This document shows, piece after piece, positions 1 to 12,420 of a stretch of 64,000 bases of DNA; the stretch's first letter is position 1; the number at the start of each line of letters is the position of its first letter. Both the position numbers and the translations under genes were made by a program. The notes beneath the pieces are model-generated. The model was not told the origin of the DNA, ran no database searches, and saw only the letters and a list, made by a program, of their open reading frames with translations. The DNA is from Anodontia alba. Taxonomy: Eukaryota; Mollusca; Bivalvia; Lucinida; Lucinidae. Location of the stretch: positions 37,082,591 through 37,146,590 of the forward strand of contig OZ024837.1 in the NCBI GenBank assembly GCA_964016985.1, given 5' to 3'.

Positions 1-2460
1 TATACGCCCGTTTACCATTTTAAAAGGATATGCCATTATATAGCTGGACAAAGGCATAAAATATGTGGATTTTTGCATATGTATGCTTGTTATGTTGCCA
101 TTGTTACCAGTTATGGTGTGGAAAAGGATGGTCTGAAAAAAATTAGTCAAAGGGAAGTAACTAAAAAACTGAGAAAGAGAGAGCAATCTTTTTTTTGTCT
201 GCGACACACTGTTTTAACCTTGTACACAATGCTATAAAGCCATATTCCATATGATCACCTAGTTATGGTATGCATAAGGATAGTGTGACAAACAAACACT
301 AATCAAAGGGAAGTAAATGAAAAACAAAGAAAGGCAGGCCAATCTTTTTTTGTACTCAACACACCGTGGTTACCTCATACACATGGCTATAAAGTTTCAT
401 CAAGATATTCCATATGGTTACCTACATAGGGTACCCATAAGGTCAGTAAAAAATTTTACCAGAGGAAGTTACTCAGAAACTGAGAAATGGAGAGAAATCT
501 TTTTTGTATGCATGTTATGAGCCAGGCGTAAGGAGAAAGAAATGAAAGTGAAACCAGCAACAAACTTTAAATTATTAGCAATATTTATTCACAAAAAAAA
601 ATATGACAAGATTCAAAACAAAAGAATGTAAGTAAATATTATCTTTCAAGTTTATGTCACAAAGTCCCTCAGAAATAATCCACAAGAATTTATAAAACAA
701 ATCCTTTGAATAACAGTTTCTGATCCCACAATCTGAAAGTCCCTGACTTCAGAGTTTAATTCCAGAATGAATAAAATATTAAAGTAATCCAGTATAGAAT
801 AATTTCCAATGAAAGTATACAAAGATGCCCATATATGAAAATCTTTTCTCCTTATATAATATCAAAGAACATTCTAGAAAAAGAATTTACACAAGGCATC
901 ACTCATTTTCCAGTTTTGGTCAAGAATATTCTAAATGTTCTATGATATGCCAAAAATAGGTTAACCCAGAATATTCCTTCTGGAAAGTTCTAAAAAGACA
1001 TAAACAACTTTTGTTATTGTTAACATATTTTTCCAGAAAGTTCTATTTATATATAGAAACTTGTAGAAAACATGAAAATACTTAAAATAATCAAGCACCC
1101 TATATATAACATGCAACACACCCTCTTAACCTCATACATATTGCTATAAAGTTTCATCAAGATAATCTATACAGTAACCTACAAATGATATACATAAGGT
1201 CAGACAAAAATTTAATCAAAGGGCAGTAACTCAGAAAGTAAGAGCAATTATTTTTGCATATTCCACGCTCTCTTGACCTCATATCTTTGCTATAGTGTCA
1301 TCAAGATATTTCATACAGTTACTATGTTATGGTGTGCACAAGGATAGTCTGAAAACACTAATCAAAAGGGAAATAACTCAGAAACTAAGAACAGAAGAGC
1401 AATCATTTTTCTATGTGACACACGGTCTTAACCTCATACACATTGCTTTTAAGTTTCATCAAAATATTCCTTACATTTTCCTAATTATGGTACCCACAAG
1501 GTCAGTCAAAAACTTCATCAAAAGGAAGTAACTCAGAAACTGAGAAAGGGAGAGCCATTTTATTTTTGTATGCCACACTCCCTCTTAACCTCATAAGTAT
1601 TGCTATGATGATCCATTTAGATATTCAATACAGTAACCTACTTATGGTGCACTAGGTCAGTCAAAAATTTAATCAAAGGAAAGTAACTCAGTATGAAAGG
1701 GAGAGCATCAATTTTGCATGATATGCTGTCTTGACCTCATACACATTGCTATAAAGTTTTGTCAAGATATTTCATATGGTTACCTAGTTATGGCATGCAA
1801 AAGGAAAATGTGAAAAAAAAAAAAAAAAAAAAAATCATCAAAGGGAAGTCATTCAATAACTAAGAATGGAGAGCAATACTTTTTTGTACATGGCACACCG
1901 TCTTAACTTCATACACATTGTTTCATGGAGATATTCCATACTGTTACCTACTTATGGTCTGCACAAGGTCAGTCTAAAATTTTATCAAAGGGAAGTAACT
2001 CAGAAACTGAGAAAGGGAGAGCAATCTTTTTTGTATGCAATATACCATCTTAACCTCATACACATTGCTATCAAGTTTCATCGATATTCAATATGGTTAC
2101 CTAGTTATGGTACACATAAAGATAGTACGGATGTAAAATACAAATCAAAGGGCAGTAACTCAGAAACTAAGAAAAGGAGAGCAGCCACATGCTGTCTTGA
2201 TCTCATACACACTGCTATGAAGTTTCATCAAAATATTCCGTACAGTTACCTAATTATGGCCTGCACAAGGATAGTCTATGAAAAAAAAACATATCAAAAG
2301 GCAGTAACTCCGAAACTAAGAAAGGGAGAGCAACCATTTTTGTATGTGACGTCATCTTGACCTCATACACATTGCAATGAAGTTTTAACAAAATATTGCT
2401 TATGGTTACCTAGTTATGGCACGCACAAGAATTGTTTATGCTGGATCAACGGATGGATAG
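1..2460. repeat. Tandem module T1, about 185-bp units
   Basis: About a dozen diverged units. Each has AAAGGGAAGTAACTCAGAAA, then GGGAGAGCAAT, CACACCGTCTTAACCTCATA, AAGTTTCATCAAGATATTCC and a GTTATGG-CACAAGG block. The array enters from the left edge and ends near ACGGATGGATAG. The stretch around 530-1110 is more diverged. ORFs in it are chance frames. Confidence 0.8.
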
Positions 2461-3894
2461 CCAGACAACACCATAACAAAATACATCTGTTTTTTGGGGT
2501 TTTTTTCAAAATGGGTGTAAAAAAATCTAAAAGGTTGATCCTTACTAATTATAAATAGGAGAAAAATTCTTTGAGCAGAGGTTATGGGAAGTTGAGATAT
2601 TTTCAGGAAAGGGTTATTTTCTCATAGTTATTTTGCCTTACTTCTGAAAAAATACCCTATAAGTATCTCAATTCCCCTAGGGGACAATTTGTATAAAATG
2701 TCAAACCTATTTTCAGGGAAAGGTGTAATTTCTATAGTAAACTGGTATTTTTCTTTTATAAAATTATTCATTTTTTTTTTCTTTATTGAATTTTAATTAT
2801 TGTTGTTTCATAAAAAAAAAATACTGCAAAAATTTCAGAAATCTGAACACAAGCTGCCTTCATACTACCTACTCTATCAATTTTCATGTTAGTTGCAGTC
2901 ATTTTTATATAAAAAAAAAAAATAAATAAATAAATAAAATAGTCATTTCATTTTTTTTTTTTTTTTTTTTTTTTTCAAACAATGAAACAGTTGGTCTATA
3001 GGCAGTTATGCAGTTATGCCAAGTGGTTTTTGCTTTAAATCATGACAAAGCTTTGCAAATAATTCTTTTGAGTGAAGTGTCAGGCCAGCTTCTTAGTGAA
3101 GTATCAGACAAAAAGTGAAAGATGTTGAAAGCAGAGTAATGCCTGTGTTCTTAAACTTAAATTTATGGGTAAAAAAAAAAAACAATTGAAAATTCTTTCT
3201 TGCTAAACAAAGCTGCACATGAAAATTTCTCTGCTAATAAATATGAAAATGCAAACAATTGTGAGCATTTTCTTATTTATAAGCAGAGAAAATTTTGTTT
3301 GTTTGTGTGGGGATTTAATGACACATCAACCCTTGTGGGTCATTTTGTGTTGTCTCCCAGAGAAAGGGAGAAGAGACATAGGAGAGATAGTAGAGGAGAT
3401 GAAAGAGAGGGACAGGGAAGAAAGTAAAATGAATGAAAGTGAAGAAACAGAAGAAATAAAACATTCCTCCTCTACCCTTACCTGCTGAGCTGAGCATGGC
3501 AAAAGTCTTATAACTCAGGGCCTATTTGAGCTACAAAATTTCTCCTGTACTGGTTACAACATTCTACATAAGAGGAGCATTGAGATAAATATTTTCCTTA
3601 ATACGCCATGAAAATAATATGTTATGGTTAGTCATTTGAAGAACCTCTAATGAGTATCTACTACAAATATTTCTTTAAAAAATAAAGAAAAATATCAATA
3701 TTTTAGTTGAAAACAAAAATAGCTATCAGAGATGGCAAATCCCCCCGACCAAACCATCATTTCTAAATTTAGTATATTTCAATCGATATCATGTATATAC
3801 TGAATGAGAGCAAAGTAAAAAGATGCAAAGATAGTAAAGGTAAAAGAACTTGCTGTATGTTTATTGGGGTAAAAAATCAACAGAGTAAAAGTTG
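2461..3894. other. Unassigned AT-rich interval
   Basis: Homopolymer A and T tracts (notably a T run near 2950-2975) and a short AAATAAATAAAT run. 3565-3735 looks like a decayed foldback (CCTCTAATGAGTATCTAC is recognisable). A GA-rich stretch lies at 3360-3470. No supported gene. Confidence 0.5.
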
Positions 3895-5810
3895 TCCTTC
3901 TTGCATGCTACACACCTTCTTGACTTGATATATGTCCCTACCAAATATTATCAAGTTATCTCAAACAGTGTGGGAGTTATGGCCTGCACAAGATTTTGGC
4001 ATCAGGGGAGTTTATAATGGAGAAAGTGAGAGTGCTCTTGAACACAACATGCCTGTTGGTCCTTATCTATGCCTCTACCAAATATTATCAAAATATTTCA
4101 AACCACATACTCAAGGATTTAGCTTAGAAAATCATTCAGGGGAGGTAACTAGAAAACAACCACAGCAGAGGTTGTCTCTCTTGCATGTGACACACCTACT
4201 GTTCGATACCAATGCCTTTACCAAATATTATCAAAATATGTCTACGGGTATCAAAGTTGAGGACGTTGTCGTATGAAGAGATAGTTATGGAACGCAACAT
4301 TTTGGCTTCAGGGGAGATAACTGCATAATGGAGAAGAAAGTGAGAGTTGTCTCTCTTGCATGCGACACGCCTACTGGTCCTCCTCTTCATCTCTACCAAA
4401 TATCATATTATCTTAAACAGTATGGGAGTTACAGCCTGCACAAGATTTTGGCTTCAGGGGAGATAACTACACCAGGAAGAAAGTGAGAGTTGTCTCTCCT
4501 GCATGGGACATGCCTCCTATTCATTTCTACCAAACATTATCAAAATATGTCGAAGAGTATCAAAGTTATGGAGCGCACGAGATTTTGGCTTCAGGGGAGA
4601 TAACTTCATAATAAATAAAGTGAGAGTTGTCTCTCTTGCATATGACATGCCTACTGGTCCTCCTCTTCATTTCTACAAAACATTATCAAAATGTGACTTA
4701 GGGTATTAAAGTTATGGAGTGCACATGATTTTGGCTTCAGGGGAGATAACTACATAAGGAAGAAGAAAGTGGGAGTTGTCTCTCCTGCATGTGACATGCC
4801 TATTGGTCCTCCTTTTAATCTCTACCAAATATTATCATAATTTCTAAAACAGTATGGGAGTTATGGACTGCACAAGATTTCTGCTTCAGGGGAGACAACT
4901 ACATGACAAAGAAAGTAAGAGTTGTCTCTCTTGAATGTGACATGCCTACTACTGGTCCTCCTCTTCATCCCTACCAAATATTATCAAATTATCTCAAACA
5001 GTATGGGAGTTATGGCCTGCACAAGATTTCGGATTCAGGGGAGATAACTATATAACAAAGACAGTGAGAGTTGTCACTCTTGCACGAAAACGTACCTACT
5101 GGTCCTCTTCTTCAATTCTACCAAACATTATCAAAATATGTCTAAGTGTATCAAAGTTATGGCCTGCACAAGATTTCCGCTTCAGGGGAGATAACTACAC
5201 AACAAATAAAGTGAGAGTTGTCTCTCTTATATGCGACATGCCTACTGGTCCTCCTCTTCATCCCTACCAAATATTATCAAATTATCTCAATCAGTATGGG
5301 AGTTATTGCCTGCACAAGATTTCAGCTTTAGGAGAGATAACTATATAAGGAAGACAGTGAGAGTTGTCCCTCTTGCACGCGACACACCTACTAGTCCTCC
5401 TCTTCATTCCTACCAAACATTACCAAATTATGTCTAAGGGTATCAAAGTTATGGAGCGCACAAGGACGAGTACAATTTCTGCTTCAGGGGGGATAATTGA
5501 TAAAGTGAGAGTTGTCTCTCTTGCATGAGACACGCCTACTGGTCCTCCTCTTCATCCCTACGAAATATGATCAAATTATCTCAAACAGTATCGGAGTTAT
5601 GGCCTGCAGAAGACTTCAGCTTCAGGGGAGATAACTATATAATGAAGACAGTGAGAGTTGTCTCTCTTGCACGTGACACGCCTACTCACACATTCCTACC
5701 AAATATTATCAAAGCATGTCTAAGGGTATCAAAGTTATGGAGCGCACAAGGATGAGGCTACAATATTTCTGCTTCAGGGAAGATAACTACATAACAAACA
5801 AGCAAATTCC
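3895..5810. repeat. Tandem module T2, about 150-bp units, main block
   Basis: About 12 units with GTGAGAGTTGTCTCTCTTGC, CGCCTACTGGTCCTCCTCTT, CCTACCAAATATTATCAAA, GTTATGGCCTGCACAAGATT and CAGGGGAGATAACTA. Unit order is regular and divergence modest. Confidence 0.88.
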
Positions 5811-5914
5811 ATATAAAATTTATGTCCCCCACCCTATTTTTATTTGAGGTGTTAAAAATGGTAAACTTAACCAGAGGACCATTGGTCCTGTATCAATTAC
5901 CTAAGTATTGAAGC

Positions 5915-7015
5915 AGGAAACCAGTGATAAAAAATAATTTCAAGATTCTGAAAAAACCACATGCATATCTTCAGACCATCCTTAAAGCACCTGTATAGTT
6001 TCAAAAGGATTGGCTTAAAACTGTGGTAGGAGTTAGGGGGTCAAGGTACCTACTCCCTATACGCTTCTGTAGTATTAGAACTCAAAAAATGTCTAAGTTA
6101 AAAATGCGGAAAAAGTGATAAAAATTATTTCAGGATTCTGAAAAAACCACATGCATATCTTCAGGCCATCCTAAAAGCCCTTGTAAAGTTTCAAAAGGAT
6201 CGGACAAAAACTGTGGGAGGAGTTAAGGGGACAAGGTACCTGCATCCTATACACTTCTGTAACATTAGAACTAAAAAAATGTCTACGATAAAAATGCGGA
6301 AAAAGTGATAAAAAATTATTTCAGGATTCTGAAAAATCTACCTGCATATTTTCAGGCCATCCTAAAAGCCCACGTAAAGTTTCAAAAGGATCGGCCAAAA
6401 ACTGTGGGAGGAGTTAAGGGGACAAGGTACCTACTCCCTATAGACTTCTGTAATATTAGAACTCAAAAAATGTCTAAGTTCAAAACGTAAAAAAAAGTAA
6501 TAAAAAATAATTTCAGGATTCTGAAAAAAACACATGCATATCTTCAGACCATCCTTAAAGCACCTGTAAAGTTTCAAAAGGATCGGCCAAAAACTGTGGG
6601 ACGAGTTAAGGGGACAAGGTACCTGTTCCCTATACACTTCTGTAGTATTAGAACTCAAAAAATGTCTAAGTTAAAAATGCGGAAAAAGTGATAAAAAATT
6701 ATTTCAGGATTCTGAAAAAACCACATGCATATCTTCAGGCCATCCTAAAAGCCCTTGTAAAGTTTCAAAAGGATCGGCCAAAAACTGTGGGAGGAGTTAA
6801 GGGGACAAGATACCTACTCCCTATAGACTTCTGTAATATTAGAACTCAAAAAATGTCTAAGTTCAAAATGTGTAAAAAGTGATAAAAAATAATTGCAGGA
6901 TTCTGAAAAAACCACATGCACATCTTCAGACTATCCTTAAAACACCTGTAAAGTTTCAAAAGGATCGGACAAAAACTGTGGGAGGAGTTAAGGGGACAAA
7001 GTACCTACTAAAAAT
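5915..7015. repeat. Tandem module T3, about 190-bp units
   Basis: Six head-to-tail units. Each carries AAAAGTGATAAAAA, TTTCAGGATTCTGAAAAAAC, AAGTTTCAAAAGGATCGG and GGAGTTAAGGGGACAAGGTA. Internal units are nearly identical. T3 sits inside the T2 block, splitting it. Confidence 0.88.
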
Positions 7016-7437
7016 TCGGAACCACGCACCACGCACTACGCACCACGCCCCACGGAAAACCAAAAACAGTGTCCCTCCGCTTTTCTTCGAAAAGGCGGGG
7101 GACAATAAAGTGAGTTGTTTCTCTTGTACAAGACATGCCTACTGGTCCTCCTCTTCATCCCTACCAAATATTATCAAATTATCTCAAACAGTATGGGAGT
7201 TATGGCCTGCACAAGATTTCAGCTTCAGGGGAGATAACTACATAATGAAGACAGTGAGAGTTGTTTCTCTTGCATGTGACACGCCTACTGGTCCTCCTGT
7301 ACTTTCCTACCAAATATTATCAAAATATGTCCAAGGGTATCAAAGTTATGTAGCGCACAAGGATGCGTCTACAGACTGACGGACGCCATGCTGATCGCTA
7401 TATACCCCAAACCTATCGGTCGGGGGATAAAAAGAAA
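7016..7437. repeat. T3 terminus with hairpin, then returning T2 block
   Basis: After ACCACGCACC-type repeats comes the hairpin CCGCTTTTCTTCGAAAAGGCGG, split by a short loop, and GGGGGACAATAA (7076-7107). Two T2 units follow, then GACGGACGCCATG and CTATCGGTCGGGGGATAAA (7378-7430), the T2 terminus. Confidence 0.75.
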
Positions 7438-8390
7438 AAAAAAGGAGCAGCTTATCTGTTAACATATGGTCAATGTCCTAAAATTTTGAACACTTTATTC
7501 CATAATTTCTTGGCCTAATTTTTGGTTTTAATGCAGCTGTTTCTTAAAATACTTAGTGTAATGGCAAACAGTGTAGACTCTGATCAGACTGCTCCTTTGG
7601 AAGCAGTCTGATCTAGGTCTGCACCATTTGCATACGCCATTTTGTCAGCCACTATGGTGTACAAACTTTTAGGAAAATTACCGTAAAAAATTATATTTCA
7701 TTGAGAACTATAACCCTTAAATGGCGAAACAAAACTGTAGCAGATGACAGTCTAAAGTTTTATTACTTTCATTTTTTCAGAGATAATAAAGCATGACATT
7801 TCATGTGAACTGTCTACCTAACAGATGTTTAACATGAATTGTCAAGCCTTATTTTATCTGAAAAAAAGTGTTTTGCAGACAATTCACATGAATTGTCAAC
7901 CCTTATTTTCTCTGAAAACTAATTTAAAAAATATGTCAAAATGTCATCTACTGCAGCTGTGATTGGCAGTTAAAAATCACCTAACATACTTGAGAACTTC
8001 TATCCATCCATTTTAATCACTGATTTGCATTTAAACTTGGCACTACACTAGGCTGGGTTCATGAATAATCCAGTTAATTACTGCGATACTATTATCTCAC
8101 CTTTTATCTTCAAGTTTAAAACAAAGTAGCTGGAATACAGCCCTGTTCACAACAAATGCAATGTAGTGACATACAAGAAAAGGGCCTTTATTAAAGAAAT
8201 GTGTTTCATTTTTTGTGGATTTCTTCAATGTGTAAATGCCGGCAAATCACTCAAAAACTGTGTAAGGTCTGAAGGACTTCATGTTAAGTTTGTGAGTGAT
8301 TCACTGGCGTTTACATTTTGATAAAATCCACAAATAACTAGAAAACGTGTCCATAGGACACGGATGCCCCCGCCAAATGCCATTCAGAAA
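7438..8390. repeat. MITE remnants
   Basis: 7550-7660 has the GCAAACAGTGTAGA...CAGATCAG palindromic centre. 7713-7980 has a family I element (CCCTTAAATGGCGAA to CTGTGATTGGCAGTTAA) with a palindrome at 7795-7915. The rest is unassigned. Confidence 0.55.
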
Positions 8391-9390
8391 AAGGGTTTAT
8401 ATGTAATTGTAACAGGTATACCATGAAGTTATTATTAAGGCCCAGACACAGTTTACTATATGGAACTAAGTCAAGGGAAGATAATTCAAAAACGAAAAAT
8501 GCAACAGTTGTCTTCCTTGTTCATGACACATCGTCTCAATGTGATGCATGCACCTGTAAAGTTTCATGAATATATTCCATATGGTTTAGGAGTTATGGCC
8601 CGGACACGGTTAACTATATGGAACTAGGTCAAGGGGAAATAATTCAAAAACAAAAAATGCAAGAGTTGTCTTCCTTATTCATGACACATCGTCTCAATGT
8701 GATGCATGCACCCATAAAGTTTCATGAATATATTCCATATGGTTTAGGAGTTATGGCCCGGACATGGTTTACTATACGGAACTAAGTCAAGGGGAAATAA
8801 TTCAAAAACCAAAAATGCAAGAGTTTTCTTCCTTGCTCATGACACATCTTCTCAGTGTGATGCATGCACTGGTAAAGTTTCATGAATATATTTCATACGG
8901 TTTAGGAGTTATGGCCCGGACACAGTTAACTGTATGGAACTAAGTCAAGCTGAAATAATTCAAAAACCAAAAATGCAAGAGTTGTCTTCCTTGTTCATGA
9001 CACATCGTCTCAGTGTGATGCAGGCACTGGTAAAGTTTCATGAATATATTTCATACAGTTTAGGAGTTATGGCCCGGACACAGTTAACTATATGGAACTA
9101 AGTCAAGCGGAAATAATTCAAAAACCAAAAATGCAAGAGTTGTCTTCCTTGTTCATGACACATCGTCTCAATGTGATGTATGCACCTTTGAAGTTTCATG
9201 AATATATTCCATACGGTTTGGGAGTTATGGCCCAGACACGAAGTGGGACATACCGACGGACAGACGGACGGACGGACAGACGGACGGACAGACGGACGGA
9301 CAGACGGACGGACGGACAGACGTATGGGACGGACAGGGGTAATACTTAATGCCCATCCGCTATTCTTCAAATAGGCGGGGGCATAAAAAA
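8391..9390 (+). repeat. Tandem module T4, about 155-bp units, with terminus
   Basis: Five to six units with AAGTCAAGGGGAAATAATTC, AGAGTTGTCTTCCTTGTTCA, CACATCGTCTCAATGTGATG, AAGTTTCATGAATATATTCC and GTTATGGCCCGGACACGG. It ends with the GACGGACAGACG run (9257-9335) and a hairpin plus AGGCGGGGGCATAAAA (9352-9388). Confidence 0.88.
9257..9335. repeat. GACGGACAGACG microsatellite
   Basis: Perfect to near-perfect 4/8/12-bp GACG-GACA repeats at the T4 end. Both strands stay open, which explains the arginine- and threonine-rich ORFs here. Confidence 0.9.
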
Positions 9391-9394
9391 TGTT

Positions 9395-9710
9395 ATACTA
9401 TAATACCCTGACATTACGGTGTCACAGGCAGATAAGTCCTAATTTGCCTATTAGCAATCTCAAACCAGATCCCCTTAATATCAATGCATGGACCAAGTTT
9501 GGTTAAAATCCCTTGACATTTACTCAAGTTATCATCCAGAAATGAAAATATGGGCGTGTCTTGGGCAGATAACTCCGTCAAAATTTGATGAAATTTGTCG
9601 ATTAGTATCCCAAACCAGATCTCCATAATATCAATGCACATACCAAATTTGGTGAAAATCCACTAATGTTTACTCAGTTATCATCCGGAATCTACACCAT
9701 TATGCAATTC
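9395..9710. repeat. Dispersed repeat T9, copy 1
   Basis: Two similar subunits with AATACCCTGACATTACGGTG, GCAGATAA, TATTAGCAATCTCAAACCAG, CAAGTTTGGTTAAAATCC and ACTCAAGTTATCATCC. A second copy lies at 16735-17045. Confidence 0.7.
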
Positions 9711-9806
9711 ATCATATAGTTTTTTGACATATCAGCAAGTGGTCAAATGGACTTGTTCAAACATTAGGACACATATGGTAAGAAGTTAAGGTGTTCCAAT
9801 ATTTCA

Positions 9807-10158
9807 GGGCCTAGTTGTTCAAAACTTAATGAAGTTGTCAGCCAATGTTAGGTTAAAAAATTTCTATCTTGAAATATGGTAAATTTATTGATATTTTTCT
9901 GCTGAGTGTTTTCTCTTCAAACTGCTCAGGGCCCAGTCGTTCAAAAACTTAACAAAGTTGTTAGCTAATAAGATGTTAAAATTTCTATCTTGAAACATGG
10001 CAAATACATTGATCTTTTTTGCTGAAAAAAATGTGAGTAACTTTAGCATTGCTAGCCACATTTTTGCAGCAAAAAATATCAATGTATTTGAAAATACATT
10101 AGCAACAACAGTTACAGAGTTTGTCATTAACAAGCTCAAGATAATGAACAACTGGCCC
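9807..10158. mobile_element. MITE family F (GGGCCCAGTTGTTCAAAG ends), with a partial left copy
   Basis: The copy 9927-10158 has matching ends GGGCCCAGTCGTTCAAAA and GAACAACTGGCCCC, and a palindromic centre around TTTGCTGAAAAAAATGTGAG. A truncated left half of the same element precedes it at 9807-9925. Confidence 0.72.
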
Positions 10159-10200
10159 CAGATAAATATAGTAATCTATAGGATTTAATGAATCTACCAG

Positions 10201-10406
10201 CACTCTAGATAAGTAATATTTTTTTTTCCACCAAAAGGTATTTATATTTTTTACTTATTTCTGAAAACATGAAAAATGTTGTAGTACACATTAGAAGTAT
10301 CTTGCCAAGCAGACACATTTCTAATGAGTACTCACATGTTTTCATGCAAAAATAAGAAAAAAAAAATATATATCAATGTGGATTCCCCTCTTATCTTGAG
10401 CTCAGC
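10201..10406. mobile_element. Foldback FB-A, diverged copy
   Basis: Ends CTCTAGATAAG and CTTATCTTGAGCT. The arms meet near CATTAGAAGTATCTTGCC with a return arm ATTTCTAATGAGTACTCACA. Confidence 0.65.
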
Positions 10407-10540
10407 AATTACACTGTGTTTGATAATGCTTAAATTGTAGCTTTACACTGGACAAGATCTCGGACAGACGGAAGAACAGACATATGGACAGCAGCCTCCT
10501 TATAATAACAATTTTTCTGATTTCCCAAAGTGCCATTTTA

Positions 10541-11224
10541 AAGGCTCCATATTCCTCAAAAAAATAGACATTTTTTATCCAAGAAAGTTTTAATTACAGT
10601 CCACTCTCGTTATCTCGAATTCCAAGGGACTGTCTTAAATACTTCGAGATATCCGTACTTCGACATATCAGATTTGCAGAATTGAGGAAAAACTAATTCG
10701 ATTAACCACATTTAACAAATATATGTGGAATTTGACTCCTGAAGTTGGAGCTATATTGAAAATATTGTGGAAAAGAGGAGAAATTGCTCCTTAGGAGCAA
10801 TTTCTCCTCTTTTCCACAATATTTTTTACCTGTTGTTAGATTTTCATGTTTAGGCAGGGACCAGATTTTCACTTCGAGATAAGCGGTTATTCGAGATAAG
10901 CGAGTTTGAGATAGCGAGAGTCAACTGTAATTGATATATAGTACTAATACGATCATAAAATGTGGCATCTGAAAGCCTGTAAAATTTCAGTTAGTCTCTC
11001 GTTTTTGAACTTGATAAAAAATGAAATTTGTTATAGCATCTCTAGGTTAATTTTGGCAATTACAAGATACGATAAAAATCATTTCATTTCAAGAACAAGA
11101 GATTAACTGAAATTTTACAGGCTGTCAGGTGCCACATTTTATGACTGTATTAATACCATATATCAATTTAGTAAACCTTTCTTGGATAATAAAATGTCTA
11201 TTTTTGAAGAATATGGAGCCTTTA
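10541..11224. mobile_element. Large inverted-repeat element interrupted in its left arm
   Basis: The ends AAAGGCTCCATATTC and GAATATGGAGCCTTT are inverted. The arms continue with GTAAAATTTCAGTTA/TAACTGAAATTTTAC and CATAAAATGTGGCA/TGCCACATTTTATG. The left arm is split at TAATTA by the element at 10597-10927. Confidence 0.72.
10597..10927. mobile_element. FB-D: TA-flanked CAGT...ACTG element, Tc1/mariner-type ends
   Basis: Terminal CAGTCCACTCTCGTTATCTC and GAGATAGCGAGAGTCAACTG with TA on both sides. The centre is the palindrome GAAATTGCTCC TTA GGAGCAATTTC. Non-autonomous: no transposase frame. TA plus CAGT is known of Tc1/mariner/pogo relatives; assignment is inference. Confidence 0.75.
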
Positions 11225-11299
11225 ACTCTCTACAACAGCTAATTTTGTGTCATCAAAAGGATGCCTGTTGTAGAGTTTGTTTATTTGATTGAGTTAGGA

Positions 11300-11575
11300 T
11301 TTTAGTGTTCAGTCAACACTGTTAAGGTCATATCAAGCCATTCATACCATTTCTGGGCAGGCTTAGTCCTGTAAGCAGTTAACCAGTACTTGTGCACATA
11401 CTTTCACCAGTAACTGACAACTGCCCTTCTTGAACTAGTGAAAGGGGGACACTGACAATACAAATGATTTCATGGTAAATTTCTACAAAAGTCATGTGGC
11501 TGAGCTGGGATAGAAACTTGCGACCCCTAGCTCTGCAGTCAGACAGGCTACCAACTGGACTAAGGAGCCCAGTCT
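11300..11575 (-). mobile_element. SINE3-type tRNA-headed element
   Basis: The minus strand starts with a tRNA-like head (GTAGCCTGTCTGACTGCAGA, B-box-like GGGTCGCAAGTTTCTATCCC) and runs into GGGCAGTTGTCAG and a body shared with SINE1. A second copy lies at 55615-55880. Confidence 0.6.
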
Positions 11576-11765
11576 ATTGTAGAGAGGACTTACTGTATGA
11601 TAAGGCCCTTCTATGCTTGGCCATGATAAAATGCCTGATGATATAAAGTACAGAAATCAATAAGATTTTACAAATTTCTGTATTGATCTGTTCAAGATAC
11701 CATTGTTTAATTAAGGAAGCCTACAAACATGAGGTAAGACATTAAAAATTAAACTTTTCTTTTGC

Positions 11766-11872
11766 TTTATGGATGTTACATAGCACCAGATAAGGAATTT
11801 TTTTGCCGAAAAATCATCAACATTTTTCTTATTTCTCCACTAAAACAGATGTTGTGGGTACTCATTAGAAGT
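11766..11872. mobile_element. Foldback FB-A, left half only
   Basis: TAGCACCAGATAAGG, TTTTTCTTATTTCTCCACTA and GTTGTGGGTACTCATTAGAA are present, but the return arm is missing. Confidence 0.6.
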
Positions 11873-12029
11873 GAAGTGGGTTTACACTGTTTGTCAATGT
11901 CCCTTTTATTGGATGCTAGGCTTATTGGCCTAAATTAGAAGGGCTTTACATTGAAATCTCAAACCCTTTATTCCGAGAAAAAAAAAGAAAAAAAAAACAT
12001 CAAAATGTTATCTGCTGAATTTTTTCCCA

Positions 12030-12415
12030 GCATGCTAGGATGACAATACTAATTTGGTGTTTTATGTCTCCTTCAACAATATTTATTAACCCTTGTCCTG
12101 CTGCTGAACCCGGATATACCCTGCCTTTGAAAACAGTGTAGGTCCAGATCAGTTGGCTTCTATGATCTGGATCTGCATTTTTTGCCATTCAGTATGTGAA
12201 TTTATAACAAAAATCTGGATCAAGTAATCTGATTGGCTGAAAATTTGAAAAGGGCATGGCATCTTAATTTATTCAGCAGGACAAGGGTTAAGACATACCG
12301 AGATAATGAAAGTCTCTAAGCAATGAAGTAATGAGATAATTCAGCCTCTTGAATGATTCAAACCTATGACCTTGTGATCCAAAGTTGGCTATGCGGATGC
12401 TACTCCCAGCATGTT
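12030..12415 (-). mobile_element. SINE2 copy split by a TTAA MITE
   Basis: The SINE2 body (TTTGGTGTTTTATGTCTCC, then GAGATAATGAAAGTCTCT, CCTATGACCTTGTGATCCAA) is interrupted at TTAA by the element at 12086-12291. Confidence 0.6.
12086..12291. mobile_element. MITE family G (TTAACCCTTGTCCTGCTG ends)
   Basis: It starts TTAACCCTTGTCCTGCTG and ends CAGCAGGACAAGGGTTAA. The centre keeps part of the ACAGTGTAGRTCCAGATCAG palindrome. TTAA flanks with CCC/GGG ends are known of piggyBac relatives; the assignment is inference. Confidence 0.75.
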
Positions 12416-12420
12416 AAGTG

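Noticed and set aside
3219..3488. 89-residue Glu/Arg-rich plus-strand ORF
   Set aside because: It lies in a GA-rich low-complexity stretch without splice or homology support.
3476..3540. Candidate further downstream exon of the WD40 gene (donor-like CTTAC on the plus strand)
   Set aside because: All three minus-strand frames meet a stop within about 30 bp upstream of the donor-like site.
9092..9370. Arg/Thr-rich ORFs on both strands
   Set aside because: Produced by the GACGGACAGACG microsatellite at a module terminus.
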